Source: Cardinalis cardinalis (lineage: Eukaryota > Chordata > Aves > Passeriformes > Cardinalidae). From it: a stretch of DNA of 64,000 nucleotides. Location: positions 1 to 64,000 of the forward strand of contig JACDOX010000261.1 of assembly GCA_014549065.1 (NCBI GenBank), written 5' to 3'. The position numbers were made by a program, and so were the translations under genes. A model generated the notes under the pieces. It had not been told where the DNA came from and made no database searches. It saw only the letters and a list, made by a program, of their open reading frames with translations. Positions 1 through 11,625 of the stretch are shown here, one piece after another. Numbering within the stretch: position 1 is the stretch's first letter; each line of letters begins with the position of its first letter.

Positions 1-1340
1 TACATAAACTGCTCCTTCCTCAGGCTAAGGCTCCACATGCTGTGCAAGCACAGGATGCAACCTTGACACCGCTTCCATGGTGCCATCCTTCCAGAAGAGA
101 TGTACACAGTGGTGTTTGTACAAATTTATAGCCTGATGCTTCTAAAATGGCATTTTCTAAGTTCATTGTAAATGCACTAGCTGAGAGACTAATTCCAGAG
201 TCTNGACAATATCTGTGCAGAAGTTTGTGGATTTATTCATNTCTAATACTAGATATCAAGAGGTGAAATTACCCAAAGTCAGAAGNGAAGGTGCCTGGGT
301 TCTAGGTTTGATATTTACACAAACAGACTGTTCTTTTAAATCAAGTAATTACCTTTTTTATAGCTGTATCTAATAATGTACATGTAAATATGCATGCACA
401 TAAATACAGAAACACCCACGTGTTTTTGTACTGCACACTCCAGATAAAGAGGAGCAGGGGGAAGCACATCAGGGGCCTGTTTCTCATCACAAATTTCCAG
501 TCTCCTGAAACAGACAGACAATACATGTTTTCTCTAGGATTATTCAATCTGTGCACCAAGTCAGTGGCTTTAAAAAGACTCCCAAACTTTCAACCAGGAC
601 TGCTCAGCAGATTTCCACTCTAGTTCTAGAGTTCTAGGTCCTAGAAAAATGACCTGCATAATGCATTTAAAGTCTTAATTAAATTTTTCTTGATTTATTT
701 ATTTTATTTTTAATTCTGTCAGAATAGAGTTCAGGTATTTATAGCCCATTTGGTGGTGTTCTGACAGCAGAATGCCAACATTCCCACCCCAGGTGCTGAA
801 AGGCAGAAGGATGAACACACCTGTACACACAGACAAAGCCTGCCATGCTCTGGGTGCAAGAGACACCCGAAGATTTGTCCTTGTTTAGTAGCAGCAAAGT
901 AAAAGGAAAACATGGTGTGAAACGTTTTAATGCTTTAAGGATTTCTATTCACTTGTTTAAATCATGTTTCAGTTTTATAAATCAGGATTGTTCAATACCT
1001 ACTTTTTCACTGTCTAATTTAACCATAATCTATGTCTTCAAATTCTCAATTTCTAACAATTCTTATCGTCTGCTTTATGTCAGAGCTGGTGGGGTCTGAG
1101 GTCTGTACAGGGTGGTGACATTTCTCATAAGAATATCTTCAATTTTTCATTCTTCAGAACAGGTGAAAAAGAGGATCACCAAAGCGTTTTTCAAAGTTGT
1201 TGCAAAGATGCAGAACTTTCTTTGCAGGGATGAATTTAGACCAAGTCTCTCTCTAAAACAAAAAGTGATGGTGAATGGCACTGATCACATGGCTTAGAAA
1301 AAATAAGGGTTTTTTACCTAAACTGTGAAGGGCAGCAAAC
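1..1340. other. Unique AT-rich non-coding DNA
   Basis: I recognise no gene, repeat family or RNA here. Short open frames occur on both strands (up to about 85 codons) but have no domain, no codon pattern and no splice context that would support them. Homopolymer-rich T and A stretches occur near 690-715. Confidence 0.6.
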
Positions 1341-1410
1341 TGCAAATCATCCACTGGCTTCAGTGGAGTTGGGGTTTTACACTGAGTGCTCTGAAGGGCA
1401 AAATATATTC
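1341..1410. repeat. Decayed copy of a palindromic sauropsid repeat
   Basis: The core CCACTGGCTTCAGTGGAG (1351-1368) is a near-perfect palindrome. It is followed by TTTTACACTGAGTG and then CTCTGAAGGGCAAAAT, the order I associate with a hairpin repeat family common in bird, crocodile and turtle DNA (core CCATTGACTTCAATGG, then a TTACAC block). I cannot give the Repbase name with certainty. Several related relics occur in this window at 6205, 16091, 20281, 29195, 31819, 34010 and 36551. The alignment is from memory, so the family call is moderate. Confidence 0.45.
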
Positions 1411-3169
1411 TCTGATTGCATAAGTGGGAGCAGTATCTGGCTTGCACTTGATCTTCCCTAATGTCACTCATCATCCCCAGCCTTTGGGTACCTCTAAACT
1501 CAGTGTTTTCACTGGTTTTACTCTGTTCTGTCACTATTCTCCCTCCAATCAGTGCTGTGCACACACTTGGTATAAATGGTAAATAAAAAGCAACTGTGCC
1601 AGTGAAAAATAGTTTCAGATTAGTCTGTCTACCTTATGTAGATATGGGTGTGAATAACACAAAATAAAAGTAGAGTTCATTCAAAATCAGTTTTGAACCA
1701 TGGTACATCATGGTCTAGAGGCAAATTACTCTCACTTTGCATATTCCTTCCCACTAATACAGTCTATCTACACCAACACACAGTCCACAGAGAAGTCTTA
1801 AAAGGAAAAAAAATTAAAATCAAGCTAAATCAACTCTCAAATTCCCATGTAAACTGAGTTTAAGAGTGGAAAATTTCTTTTACCTATTCTTTGGGTGGTA
1901 CAAAAATCTAAAATTCCTATAGCCCTGCTTCCCTGGGCCAAGTCAAACAAGGATATTGTCCTTTTAATGTCTTAAAGGCTCTGTTTTCTTGTAATGCCAA
2001 ATGCAATATTTTTTTGAAAACACTACACCAGAAGTTTCCCAGCTGAGAAAACAGGCTGGTGAAAAATGGTTTCAGAAAATGAAATAAACCATGCAAAAGC
2101 TGTTCAGGGTGTGTGTATGAAATGAACATCTGGATTTGGCTTGTTAAACTGCCTCTTTTTTTTACCTCTCTGCCCCCACCCTTTCTTTTTCTCACAGCTG
2201 TTTGAAAGAGTCCTAAGGGCAAAGAGACAGGTCAATGGACTGGGTTACACCTTTTTTTCTTTTCCTTTTTTTTTGCTGAACCTCTTTGCACCTACGCAAG
2301 GAATCCAGGCCACATGTGTGTTTAATAAGTAGGCACAAACACAAGAGAGTAGAAAAAAAAAAATCTCAATTCCTGTTGGTTCTTAGGAGAGACACTGAAG
2401 GAAAAATAAACTCCGGATTTCAAATTTTCTCTCTCAAAAAAAGAAACCTTATGGTTCCAATAAAATATTTCTTTAAAAACCCAATGGATTTTTCTTTTTT
2501 AATCATGGTCTTTGCAGAATATTTCTTTTTCTGTCTTCCTTTGTAGAGGAATAACAATGGGTTAATCCCTTACCTGCTGCAGCAAGAGAAAATTATGAAA
2601 TGCCAATGGCCTGGGTTCACTGAACTGAGTCTTCCTACAGACGAAATAGATACATACATTTATATTGAGTGGGTTCTTATTCAATTTCAGGCTGCAACTT
2701 CCCCAGTCCAGAAATGAAACAGAGAACAAAAGGAACTGAGAAAGGATCTGGAGGTGAGATTTTCTGAGTAGCAGAGGACTCGCTTCCTCCTGCCAGCATG
2801 TCCCTGACACTGCTACAGCCATGGCCAGGAGCAGAGCAACTTCCAGCAGTGCCAGGGCTGGAGGAAGCTCCCTCACCTGCTGCTTTTAGCCAAGGTCTGA
2901 GTTCTGTTAGGTCTAGCCTCGGGTCCTCTGTCTTCACCACACATCTCAACCGTCAGCCAGTGCTGCTAAGAAACCTCCAACCCACTGACACTGGCCTGCA
3001 GGTAAATACCCCATTCCTTTGAGCCACTGCAGCCTCATGGGGACACCATGNAACAAGGCCATCCAGCCTGAGCAGGCACTGACAGCAAACCCACCCCCTC
3101 ATCTGCAGCTCTGTCTTCTGCCCAGCCATGAACAGTTTCTGTGCTCCCTGTGCACACAGCCACACATTG
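1411..3169. other. Unique non-coding DNA with poly-pyrimidine runs
   Basis: T-rich runs lie near 2154-2166 and 2251-2275. The part from about 2790 to 3160 is more GC-rich and therefore has longer accidental open frames on both strands. I see no recognised gene, repeat or RNA. Confidence 0.55.
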
Positions 3170-3990
3170 CACAGAATGATGGAATAGTTGGAAGGGATCC
3201 CTCAGGACCACTGAGTCCAACTCCTGCCTGTGGCAGTACCAGTTGTGGGTTTCTCTGGGTTTGAAGGTACTTGAGACAGTTCATGTTGGGACTCAGGTGT
3301 TTATTATTTCTCATCAGTAAAACAGTCTCACTACTGTGAGTTGGGCAGCTTTTCATTAGAAGGCACAAAATGGCCAACAATCTCTTGGTACAAGGGCTTT
3401 TAAGACTAAACTATCCAATTAAGAACTGACACTCAGATTATTTTCCCTTTTAACCCAATAACTGATCCCAAAGAGCTCCAATGGGACTTTTCTGCCCAAT
3501 TACAAAATGCCACCCAAACCCATGGAGAAGGAGGAAGAAGAAGCATGAAGAAGAAACCCAGGACAACACCCTGTGCCCTCCATCTTGCTTCCATCCACAA
3601 CATACTAAAAATCCCCAAACCTCAATTTCTCACCAAGTGATACACCTNCACTGCTCTCTATAATCTATTTCACACTTTTGTGGATTCCAGTCTATCTTGA
3701 AGTCCACGAAACTTTCTGCATGAATGAGGGTCAAAGTCAGTGCTGCCCTGGGGATCAGGACACCCCAGAGCAGACAGAGAAATATTCCCTGTGCCCTGGG
3801 TTTCCACACCTGGCCCTGCACAGGACACCCCAGGAATCTCCCCCTGTGCCTGAGAGTGGTGTCCAAATGCTTCTAGAACTCAGACAGGCTCAGGGCTGTG
3901 ACCCCTGCCCTGGGGAGCCTTTTCCAGTGCTCACCCTCTGCATGAAAACTTCTTTCCTGATATCCAACCTAAACCTCCCCTGACTCAGCT
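3170..3990 (-). mobile_element. CR1 LINE 3' fragment, split by an LTR insertion
   Basis: Read on the plus strand, it begins CACAGAATGATGGAATAG, the reverse complement of a CR1 3' end. It breaks at 3228 after the 'gagtccaactcctg' block and resumes at 3809 with GGCCCTGCACAGGACACC through 'gatatccaacctaaacctcccctgactcagct'. Joined in order, the two parts follow the CR1 3' consensus I know. No reverse transcriptase part is present, as is typical of 5'-truncated CR1 copies. The 580-bp interruption is the LTR listed next, so this CR1 is the older insertion. Confidence 0.85.
3229..3808 (-). mobile_element. Solo-type LTR of an endogenous retrovirus (family A, copy 1) inside a CR1
   Basis: On the minus strand the element runs TGTGGAAACC...CTGCCACA, with terminal TG/CA inside a TGTGG/CCACA inverted pair. 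A polyadenylation signal AATAAA (minus strand, 3300-3305) lies about 70 bp before its 3' end, as expected for R/U5. Flanking hexamers CCTGCC (3223-3228) and CCTGGC (3809-3814) differ at one base and look like a 6-bp target-site duplication. A second copy, alignable end to end, lies at 44473-45038. No gag, pol or env sequence accompanies it, so it is probably a solo LTR. The family name is not assigned. Confidence 0.75.
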
Positions 3991-4689
3991 GTTCAGCTGA
4001 GAGAAGTACTTGTGGGTTGATCTATATAAATACCCACCTCCTGCTGCCCAGAGGGTTTGCACACACAGGTGGAAGAGTTTATNACCCTTGTAGCAAACCT
4101 GAACCATGAATATTTACTCCACTTCCTTTTGCTGTTGCTCCTCTGAATTCTGCTTAGGGTTGGTTACAGCATGGCAGTCCAGTAAGCACAAAAATAAGTC
4201 TCCAGATCCTTGAGTTTGTTTGAGGAATCTTACTTTGGATAGAAAATTGATGCTGAACATTAAATATCTGAATAAAAACCCTTTGCAAAACACAGGTGCT
4301 GGTGCCAGGAAAGAAGCTGTATTGCTTAATGTTAATGCTATAACTGAGAGAAGGCAGTGATATTTCCTGGAAAAAGCCTTTGCACAGTAGCCTACATGGA
4401 AAAGCCAGTGCTTGGCAATGGGGGCTGCATGTACAGAGCAGATGAAACACACAGTGACAGTGCTGAGCTCTGGGAGGTCCTTGCTCAGAGGAGAGGGCAG
4501 TGCCTTTTGCTGGTGTGATGACCCTGGATTTGAACTACATAAATACCACCAAAACAAGTGAATAACAAACAAACAGGACATAGAAAAAAGATCCTACTCC
4601 AGCCCCAGTGCTGGCTGCTTGTCAATCCTAGGTCTGCATGGGAACCATGACAAGACAAGTCTAAATCTGAAATAGAAACCTAACAGCGT
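3991..4689. other. Unique non-coding DNA
   Basis: Nothing is recognised. A 155-codon minus-strand open frame (4114-4581) has no domain or composition suggesting a protein and lies in ordinary unique sequence. I treat it as chance. Confidence 0.5.
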
Positions 4690-4960
4690 GTCATTTTACA
4701 AGGGGGAATGGCTTCAGACTCAAAGGGAATAGGTTTAGATTAGTTATAAGGAAGGAATTGTTCCCTGTGAGGGTGGGCAGGCCCTGGCACAGGGTGCCCA
4801 GAGAAGCTGAGGCTGCCCCTGGGTCCCTGCATGTCCAAAGCCAGGTGGGACAGGGCTGGGAGCGCCCTGGGATAGTGGAAGGTGTCTCTGCCCAAGATGA
4901 CTTTTAAGGTCTCTCCCAACACAAAGCATTCCGTGATTCTATGGTGGTTCTATGATTCTT
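4690..4960 (+). mobile_element. CR1 LINE 3' fragment
   Basis: The CR1 3' region reads in order on the plus strand: 'aggtttagattag', 'aaggaattgttccctgtgag', 'ggtgggcaggccctggcac', 'gtggaaggtgtc', then a degenerate octamer tail at 4929-4960 (ATTCCGTG, ATTCTATG, GTTCTATG, ATTCTTG). It is 5'-truncated with no coding part. Divergence is moderate. Confidence 0.9.
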
Positions 4961-6204
4961 GCATTAAGCTGATCCAATGACTGTTGTAGGCCACAATGTT
5001 TCGTCAACAGAAACTATTTTGCTCATATATTCCAAGTTCATATCTGCTTCAGTAGGGCTCAAAGACAGAATTACCTGAAAAACCTAGCTGAAACTAAAGT
5101 GAACTCCCCTTCTTTTCTCTCCTACTGTATTTTTTTTTTATTTCTATAAAAGACCGTGAGAAGAGCATGGAAGTGAATATTATTTATGGAGCACCTAATA
5201 AAAATGCTGTGGGGAAATAATTACTGGAAACATCTGACTGTGTGACTGTAAATGCCTGGGCCCCAGCACACTGATTTAATGGACCACTGCTCTGCTCTGT
5301 TATGCCTTGTGCTACTGACTGCAAGCCCCCTGCCCTCCTATTAAACCCCTCACAGTGCTGGTAGATCAGCACTGGATTCTGCAAGGTTTGTGGCAATTTT
5401 CCAGAGAGGGATAATGTGAGCAGGGGTGACTCTGTGTTCACAGAGAGGCCTGGAGCCAGCACTGGGAAAGAAAAAGTGCTCAGTGAAGAAATCACAGTGA
5501 AAACCTGGAGAGTTTGTGGTTCTNGGACTGAATAATGTTTCAGAATCCAGACACCAGGTGCTTTAGGTATTTCTGAAAGACACTGGTTAGATGTTAACTC
5601 TTCCTCTTTTTTTTTTTTTTCAACCCATTTATCATTCACAAGCCACCAAAGATTTTCATTTTTGGCTGTTATTTTTCTTCAATATCCCTTTAGGACCTCC
5701 TGAACACAGTGGTACAAAGCTATGGAGCCTCCCTGCACAAAGGGCACTTCTTACTTCAGAAATACTCCCATCCCCTCCACTGTTTCACAGATAGATGCAA
5801 AAATGTTAAAATTCACAAAACACCTTGTAAGTGATATGAAAAACACAAGGATTTCAAGTTCCTGCTTTCATTTGCAAAAACAGTCCTGAAGAAAGACCGG
5901 AGGGCTATCATTTAACTGCTGCTGCTGACTTGCTAAATGAAGAGGAGAAAGTAAAAGGCAGCTCACTGCCACATTGACAGCAAGAACAAAATCACATCCA
6001 CTCCCTCTGAACCCAGCAGTTAGCACGTTTTTTCTTTTTTTTTNCCCCTTTCCTTTTTTTCTTTATTGATGGTTTTAATGTAATATTTAAGTTGGAGCTA
6101 AAACAGAACCATGGAACATTAAATCACTACCAAATGCAAATTTACCTATATATCTGAACTCCATTTTCTCCTACATTTACAAAGCAAAATTCTANCATTT
6201 GAAC
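4961..6204. other. Unique non-coding DNA
   Basis: Short pyrimidine runs occur near 5609 and 6028-6060. A 151-codon minus-strand frame at 5184-5639 shows no recognisable protein feature. No repeat family is recognised. Confidence 0.5.
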
Positions 6205-6235
6205 TGCAAGCTCCCATTGCATTTAATGGGAGGCA
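6205..6235. repeat. Short relic of the palindromic sauropsid repeat
   Basis: CTCCCATTGCATTTAATGGGAG is a near-perfect inverted repeat (CTCCCATT...AATGGGAG) preceded by 'gcaag'. This matches the hairpin core of the family seen elsewhere in the window. Only the central palindrome is clear. Confidence 0.4.
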
Positions 6236-6439
6236 GCAAACTCCAGACATTACNTGGAATATACATGCACTTATCTTGTTGTTACAGGTCTCCCTCGCAG
6301 AACTAAAAGAGAGCTTTAGTACCAGACAGTATCTCTCTGGGGTCATACCCAATGAATAGTGTTTTTTGAAAGGATTATTTCAAAGGAACTCTGAAAAAGA
6401 ATCTAATGACTTGCAAGCTACAGGACTGCAGCATGGGAG

Positions 6440-6990
6440 GAAGTAGATAATGGAATATGACAGCAATGCATTTTTCATAAACCCAGTGATTTCTATCATA
6501 ACGAGAAGCCCATCTATAATTCGGAGAACTCCCCCCCCAGAAGGAGACCTGCGCTGTTGCAGAAAGTGCACTGGAGTACGAAATGAAACAATAATGATGA
6601 TGATGTTACTGATGAGTCCCACAGCTCTGTCTTCCCTTCTGTCTCGCTGAGGTTCAGGCAAGAGGAGCCGTTGCAATCCCCCTCTGCCTCGGCATCACTA
6701 AGCAGGGAAGCTNAGAGCACACATCAGAGACCTCCTGATAGATGCGGAGCCCCAGAGAAGAGGCTGCTCTTTATCTGCTGAAAGTTAAGGCCTGCATCTG
6801 CTCTCAATTAGCAGGCAATTAGGGGAGTTGAAAACAAACCTGTTTACATTGGCTATGAAGTCTAAAATAATTTGTGAGATGTCAGGGCAGGATATTAAGA
6901 TGTTAATGATCTTGTTTCTGTACTTTGTTGCGTGCGCTGTAGGGTCGCACCTTCCTTCCGCGGCTCCGCACACAGCGCCGGGTTGGTTGG
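6440..6990. promoter_or_regulatory. Candidate conserved non-coding element (possible enhancer)
   Basis: This is repeat-free, balanced-composition sequence unlike the AT-rich background. Two CAATTAG motifs (6805-6811 and 6816-6822) are spaced 11 bp apart, one helical turn, which would suit paired homeodomain binding. Further ATTA/TAAT cores lie at 6590-6610 and 6895-6910. A small CpG cluster follows at 6930-6985. No conservation data are available, so function is inference. The accidental frames across it are not supported as coding. Confidence 0.25.
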
Positions 6991-9221
6991 ATTGTGGGAG
7001 GGAGAGAAACCCCCAAAGGCTGCTTTGGATGGGAGGAGAAGTTCTGTTTACAAATCATATCTATGGGAGAGCTGAGGACAAGGGCTTCTTTGAAAAAAAA
7101 TTAAGGGGAGATGTTCATTTGTAATAGTGAAATAATGTCATGTCATGGATTACAGCCTTCAGAGGTTTCAACCACAATTCCCATCGTAAAGGCCCAGGCT
7201 GTAACCTCCTGTCAGTGTCAGAAATAGTGACTGAAAAAACCCAAAAAAAGGCTGTTTGAAACCCTTTGCTGGGCTTATTCCCCCAGCTCTCCTTCCACAA
7301 AAACCCANCCAGGCAGGTGACTGTGGCACAGGGAGGTTGTTTGCCCCACTGAGACATCTANGGATGACTGTGACCTCTGAGCTTCAACCTAACATTTGAG
7401 ATAGGGTNCTGCTTATTTCTGTGTCACTTCTTTACAAATATCTATTTACACCATTAACTCTTCCAGAAGAAAGTTTTCACCACTGACCTCTCATTTCAGC
7501 AGCATCACCAGGGGGAGGTTGCTTAATGTGCAGCTTCTTGGCTTCACTTGGGTCATTTCTGGGCAGCCACATGAAAAAACNTTTGCACAAACATTTATTC
7601 TCCTTGGGCAGAAGGATGAAAAGCAGCATCAGCGTCCTTTGTTTCTGAAATCACAGAATTTGTTTCCATCAGCACAACACAANACAAGAACAGTGGAATT
7701 GATGAGGAAAGTGCAGAAACACCTGCCTGGAATGTGCATTTTGTACCTTATTTAATACAATCAGTACATTCTTACTGGCTGCCCACATTAATTCTGTCAA
7801 ACTTGCAGTGGGGCTTATTGCCATANTGACCTTATATGACACAGTCATCACATCTATCTTTCAGCCACCAAAAAAAAAAAAAATTCTAGTAAATAATCCA
7901 CTCCAAGTTGACAAAATTAAATTTTTACTGTTCCCACTAATGAGCCCTGTTACCGTAATTATTTATGTCATGTAAACAGAGCTCTGTGCTCAACCTGCCC
8001 TCAACAATTCAAAAAGCCAGAGAACAAAAAGTGCACCACAGGTGCCACTGTGCCCTCTTGTGTTCTCCTTTGGGCCATCTCCTCTCTTGTCCTCTTGGCT
8101 TTTTTCACCATGCAATATGGATCCAGCTCTAACAAGAGCCAGGTGCTCAGGCCTCCAGGCTACAAAATAGCTTTAATTACAGTATTAATAGCATTCTGCT
8201 AAATCAGAAAAAAAAAATCCCAAATAGCATTTGTGGTTATATTTTTCAATGTCCTGGTGCTTGTTTTCTTTCCAATTTTTTGTTTCTTACTGGTATTTAT
8301 AATGCCTAAGAGACATTCCAGAGGCCAAAATAGAGGCGATCTGATCNTCATACAATATTCCTAACTTTCCACAAGAAGAAATGGCAAGAAGAGATCAGAT
8401 CTACATTACACTAGCCCCAGAGGTACACCCTTGAGTCTTGACCTCCTTAGATGGAAGGCAGAGGAGCACAGTATTATTAGTATTTATTGTTATTATCTTA
8501 ATTGCTACTATTATTAAGCAGCCCATGAAATATATTAATAAAAATAACACAAACACAGACATTTGAAACACGAATTCAAGCACAAAGAAAAGACACATCC
8601 TATTTACCAAATATTAAACTACATTTCTTTAATACTTTCCATTAACAACTCTTGCAGATGCATACTGCATGAGTCAGTCAATACCAAAGGTTAGGATGAA
8701 TGTGGACAGTATGGGAATGCCAGCTGAGCTCTTTGGTGGATACTCATTGAAAAGATTAAAAAAATGAGGGCTTTGTTAAAAGAAAAAAATATTATATTAA
8801 TGTAGATTCTGCCATTAACATTCAGATCAAGCCAGTTCACTTCAAAAGCTGAGAAANTCAAACTTTTGCTGGTTCATTTGCAACAGGTCAGGAGGGAGCC
8901 TCTCCTGCAGCAGGGGGAGAGGGAGCCATAGGCCGACAATTCTGTTCCATGAAGCTTGGAAAGACTCTTCTGTTCTTCAGGGTGCTGGAAAGAAAACTTT
9001 TCCGGGAGAATCATGGCCATGGGCATCACAGCTCTCCTGACTGTGCTCCCCTCAGGCAACCCCACCATGGGGTGCCAGGCAGTGATCCCTCCTCCACAGC
9101 TTCTTCATCCCAGACAAGCAAACCCANACCTCAGCATCCACTGGCCAAATCACGTCCCTTCTGCTGCTTCCANCCCTCTCACCACCAGCAAAACCAGAGC
9201 AGGCACCAAACCCATTGTAAG
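6991..9221. other. Unique AT-rich non-coding DNA
   Basis: No gene or repeat family is recognised. It contains an A13 run at 7868-7880 and a TTATTA-rich patch at 8468-8520. The GC-richer part (8880-9200) carries accidental overlapping frames. Confidence 0.5.
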
Positions 9222-9720
9222 GAACCTGGGCTTGTGGAAGGTGTCAAGAGAGGAGATCATGGACATATTTTTATGAAAAATCTTTTTGCTGAGATCTTTT
9301 CTCTTGAGAAGCTGAGAGGCCTCAGAAATGAAATGTAAACAATAATTATCTGCTGCTGTGGAATGCAACAAGTACATCTTTGGTTAGTCTCATGTAGTTG
9401 TTTTTAATTAATGGCCAGTCACAGTCCAGCTGTCTCAGACTCTCTGCTCAGTCACAAGATTTTATTATTATTCCATTCCTTTCTATTCCTTGCTAGCCTT
9501 CTGATGAAATGCTTTCTTCTATTCTTTAGTATAGTTTTAATATATAATTTTCTTTTAAAATAATATAGATAATAAAATAATAAATCAGTCTTCTGAAACA
9601 TGGAGTCAAGATTCTCATCTCTTCCCATGTCAGAGTTGCCTACAAATTCAACAAGAGAGTGGCAAGAGATGGTCTTTGAGATCCCTTCCAGCCCAAAGCT
9701 TTCCATGATCCTGTGATTCA
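9222..9720 (+). mobile_element. CR1 LINE 3' end, split by an LTR insertion
   Basis: The left part ends with 'gggcttgtggaaggtgtc' (about 9226-9245). The right part (9654-9720) continues 'gatggtctttgagatccc', 'ttccagcccaaagc' and a degraded octamer tail ending TGATCCTGTGATTCA. The two halves are in CR1 order and orientation around the intervening LTR. How far it extends upstream of 9222 is unclear. Confidence 0.7.
9255..9653 (+). mobile_element. LTR (family B, copy 1), older and diverged, inside a CR1
   Basis: It aligns along its length with the LTR at 57063-57450: 'tttttatgaaaaatc', 'gagaagctgagaggcctcag', 'ttatctgctgctgtggaatg', 'taattaatggccagtcacag', 'cttctgatgaaatgctttc', 'ataataaatcag' and 'ctgaaacatggagtca'. 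AATAAA signals lie near its 3' end. Flanking hexamers AGAGGA (9249-9254) and AGAGAG (9654-9659) resemble a decayed 6-bp target duplication. The family resembles one I know from finch genomes as TguLTR5-like; that name is from memory. No internal viral genes are present. Confidence 0.75.
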
Positions 9721-11380
9721 GCTGGTGACCATGCAACAAGCTCAACACTTTCACTCCCAGCTCTATTGACNCCTCAGTACCAAGAGTAGTAAAACATGTT
9801 TTTGTCAGTAAACTCCAGTGCTGTGACTCAGCCCCTGACACACAGGGTGCAGTCACCGTGTGTACAGTAACACGGTGCCATATTTAGAGTTTCTGACCAT
9901 AACCACACTTGCAAAAAAACTGCATTAGATCAGCAGCCAGTTTCCCGGACTCCCACTCCTTGTTTCTGACTTCAGGAATTCAGATTATTTGTCTTGTACC
10001 AAATAAAGTTGCTTGGGAGATAAAACAGTAAGAAGGAAAACCAGAGGGGCCTAACAATTAGCTTTAATCTGTTCTGTCTTGAATAGATAATGCTTATAGA
10101 GGAAAACAGCAGATATTAAAGACACAAAAATTGTAGCAAATTGAAACCTAACATGAAAATAAACCTTCCCCCTTGATTTTTATTTTTAATCTTTGAACGT
10201 TATCCTTAGCAGCACATAAGTAATTTGCAGAAATATTGTCCAATCCTCATTAACTATATTTTTCCTCTTTAAGGCTGCCTTTAAATATCATNACAAGCAG
10301 AGCAGAAGACCCACAGNGAAAGGTGCCTGAGTTTGCACCGTGGCTATTGCTGCTTTCTGCACTCGGCTCCCAGGAGGGAATGCTGCAGCTGGCTGCGTTC
10401 AAGATTTTTTTCCCATAAAGAGCAGGTTTGCTGCAGTGTAAAGACTCTCTTACTTAGTTTTCTTTTTGTTAGCTTTTTTCTTTTTTGTTGTTGTTTTGTT
10501 TTGAGTTGCTTTTTTCTTTGTTTTGTTGGGGTTTTTTTTAATAACTTCAGGTATTGCTCATAGGATGAAGAAAGTCGAGAGAGTCAATCACACAGGATGT
10601 TTTGGGATTAGAGAGGATCAGCAGCTCATGCTTTCATTGCAAGAGAGAGTGTTTAACAGTGAGACCAGATGAGATCAAAGATACCTGTCCTGGGAAAAGA
10701 AAGGCAGATAAACATTGTCACTTAGAGAAGGTGATGAGTGCTGGGAGAGGGGATCTGGGACATATCAGATAACTCTGACCTGGGTCCCAAAACATCCCTG
10801 TCTGCAAGGAAAGGGAGGCCTATACAGGTGTATTTATTATTTTGTCTACACTTGTTTCTTTCCCATGCTATTTCAGAGAGAATCACCTGCACACAGCTGC
10901 TCCCAGGGAATTGCAGGGATANCACCTGCGGGCTTGGGAGTCTAAGAAAAAAATCATGGACTTCAAGTGCAAAAGGTCACGGCTGGTGCTGTGGTTTTAG
11001 GGCAGCTGCACCACAGAGCTTCACTGCCTCCAGTACACTGCCAGGCACTGAAGGAGAGAGTGTCCAACAGCTGAGAGCTGGCACAGAGGCCAGGGGAAGT
11101 CCAGAGTCTGGGGAGCTGCCCTGGAGAGCAAACTGAAGCCTTTCCAGTGTCCACTCACTGTCCATTGTCATGGGCAGAGGGCACAGCACTGGCACCCCCC
11201 AGTCAGTGCAGTACTGAGGGACCTCTGCATAGCAGAAACTAAGGCAAAACTGGGCTGGAAAACTGCTCAGCATATTCTTTGCTTTATTTTTTAGTAATTC
11301 TTTAAATGAATATACACAGCCTCTGTGATGATGGGGTTTTGTCCTATGTTTTCTTTTTTTTTTTAATTTTTATAGAAATA
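9721..11380. other. Unique non-coding DNA with a T-rich tract
   Basis: A T/G-rich low-complexity tract spans 10454-10541 (runs of T with TTG and TTTTG units). Otherwise there is no gene, RNA or repeat family I recognise. Overlapping frames at 10960-11270 follow higher GC content rather than coding signal. Confidence 0.5.
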
Positions 11381-11625
11381 ATCACAGAATGGTTTGTGTT
11401 GGAAGGGACCTTAAAGATTGTCTTGTTCTCCCCCAGGGATGTCACCCTGNAGATCAGGTTGCTCCAAGCCCCATCCAGCCTGGCCTTGGACACTTCCAGG
11501 GATGGAGCAGCCACAGCTTCTCTGGGGACCCTGTGCCAGGGCCTCAGCACCCTCATATGGGAGAACTGTTCCCTAACATTTGATCTAAATCTCTAAGTTC
11601 AAACCATTGAAAACAAACCCCTTGA
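11381..11625 (-). mobile_element. CR1 LINE 3' fragment
   Basis: It starts ATCACAGAATGGTTTGTG, the reverse complement of a CR1 tail, and continues 'ttggaagggaccttaaagat', 'ggttgctccaagccccatcc', 'gacacttccagggatggagc' and 'ctgtgccagggcctcagc' in CR1 order. It is 5'-truncated. A T11/poly-T stretch lies directly upstream (11346-11368). Confidence 0.9.

Noticed and set aside
4114..4581. 155-codon minus-strand frame
   Set aside because: Low-information composition, no domain, overlapped by another frame on the same strand.
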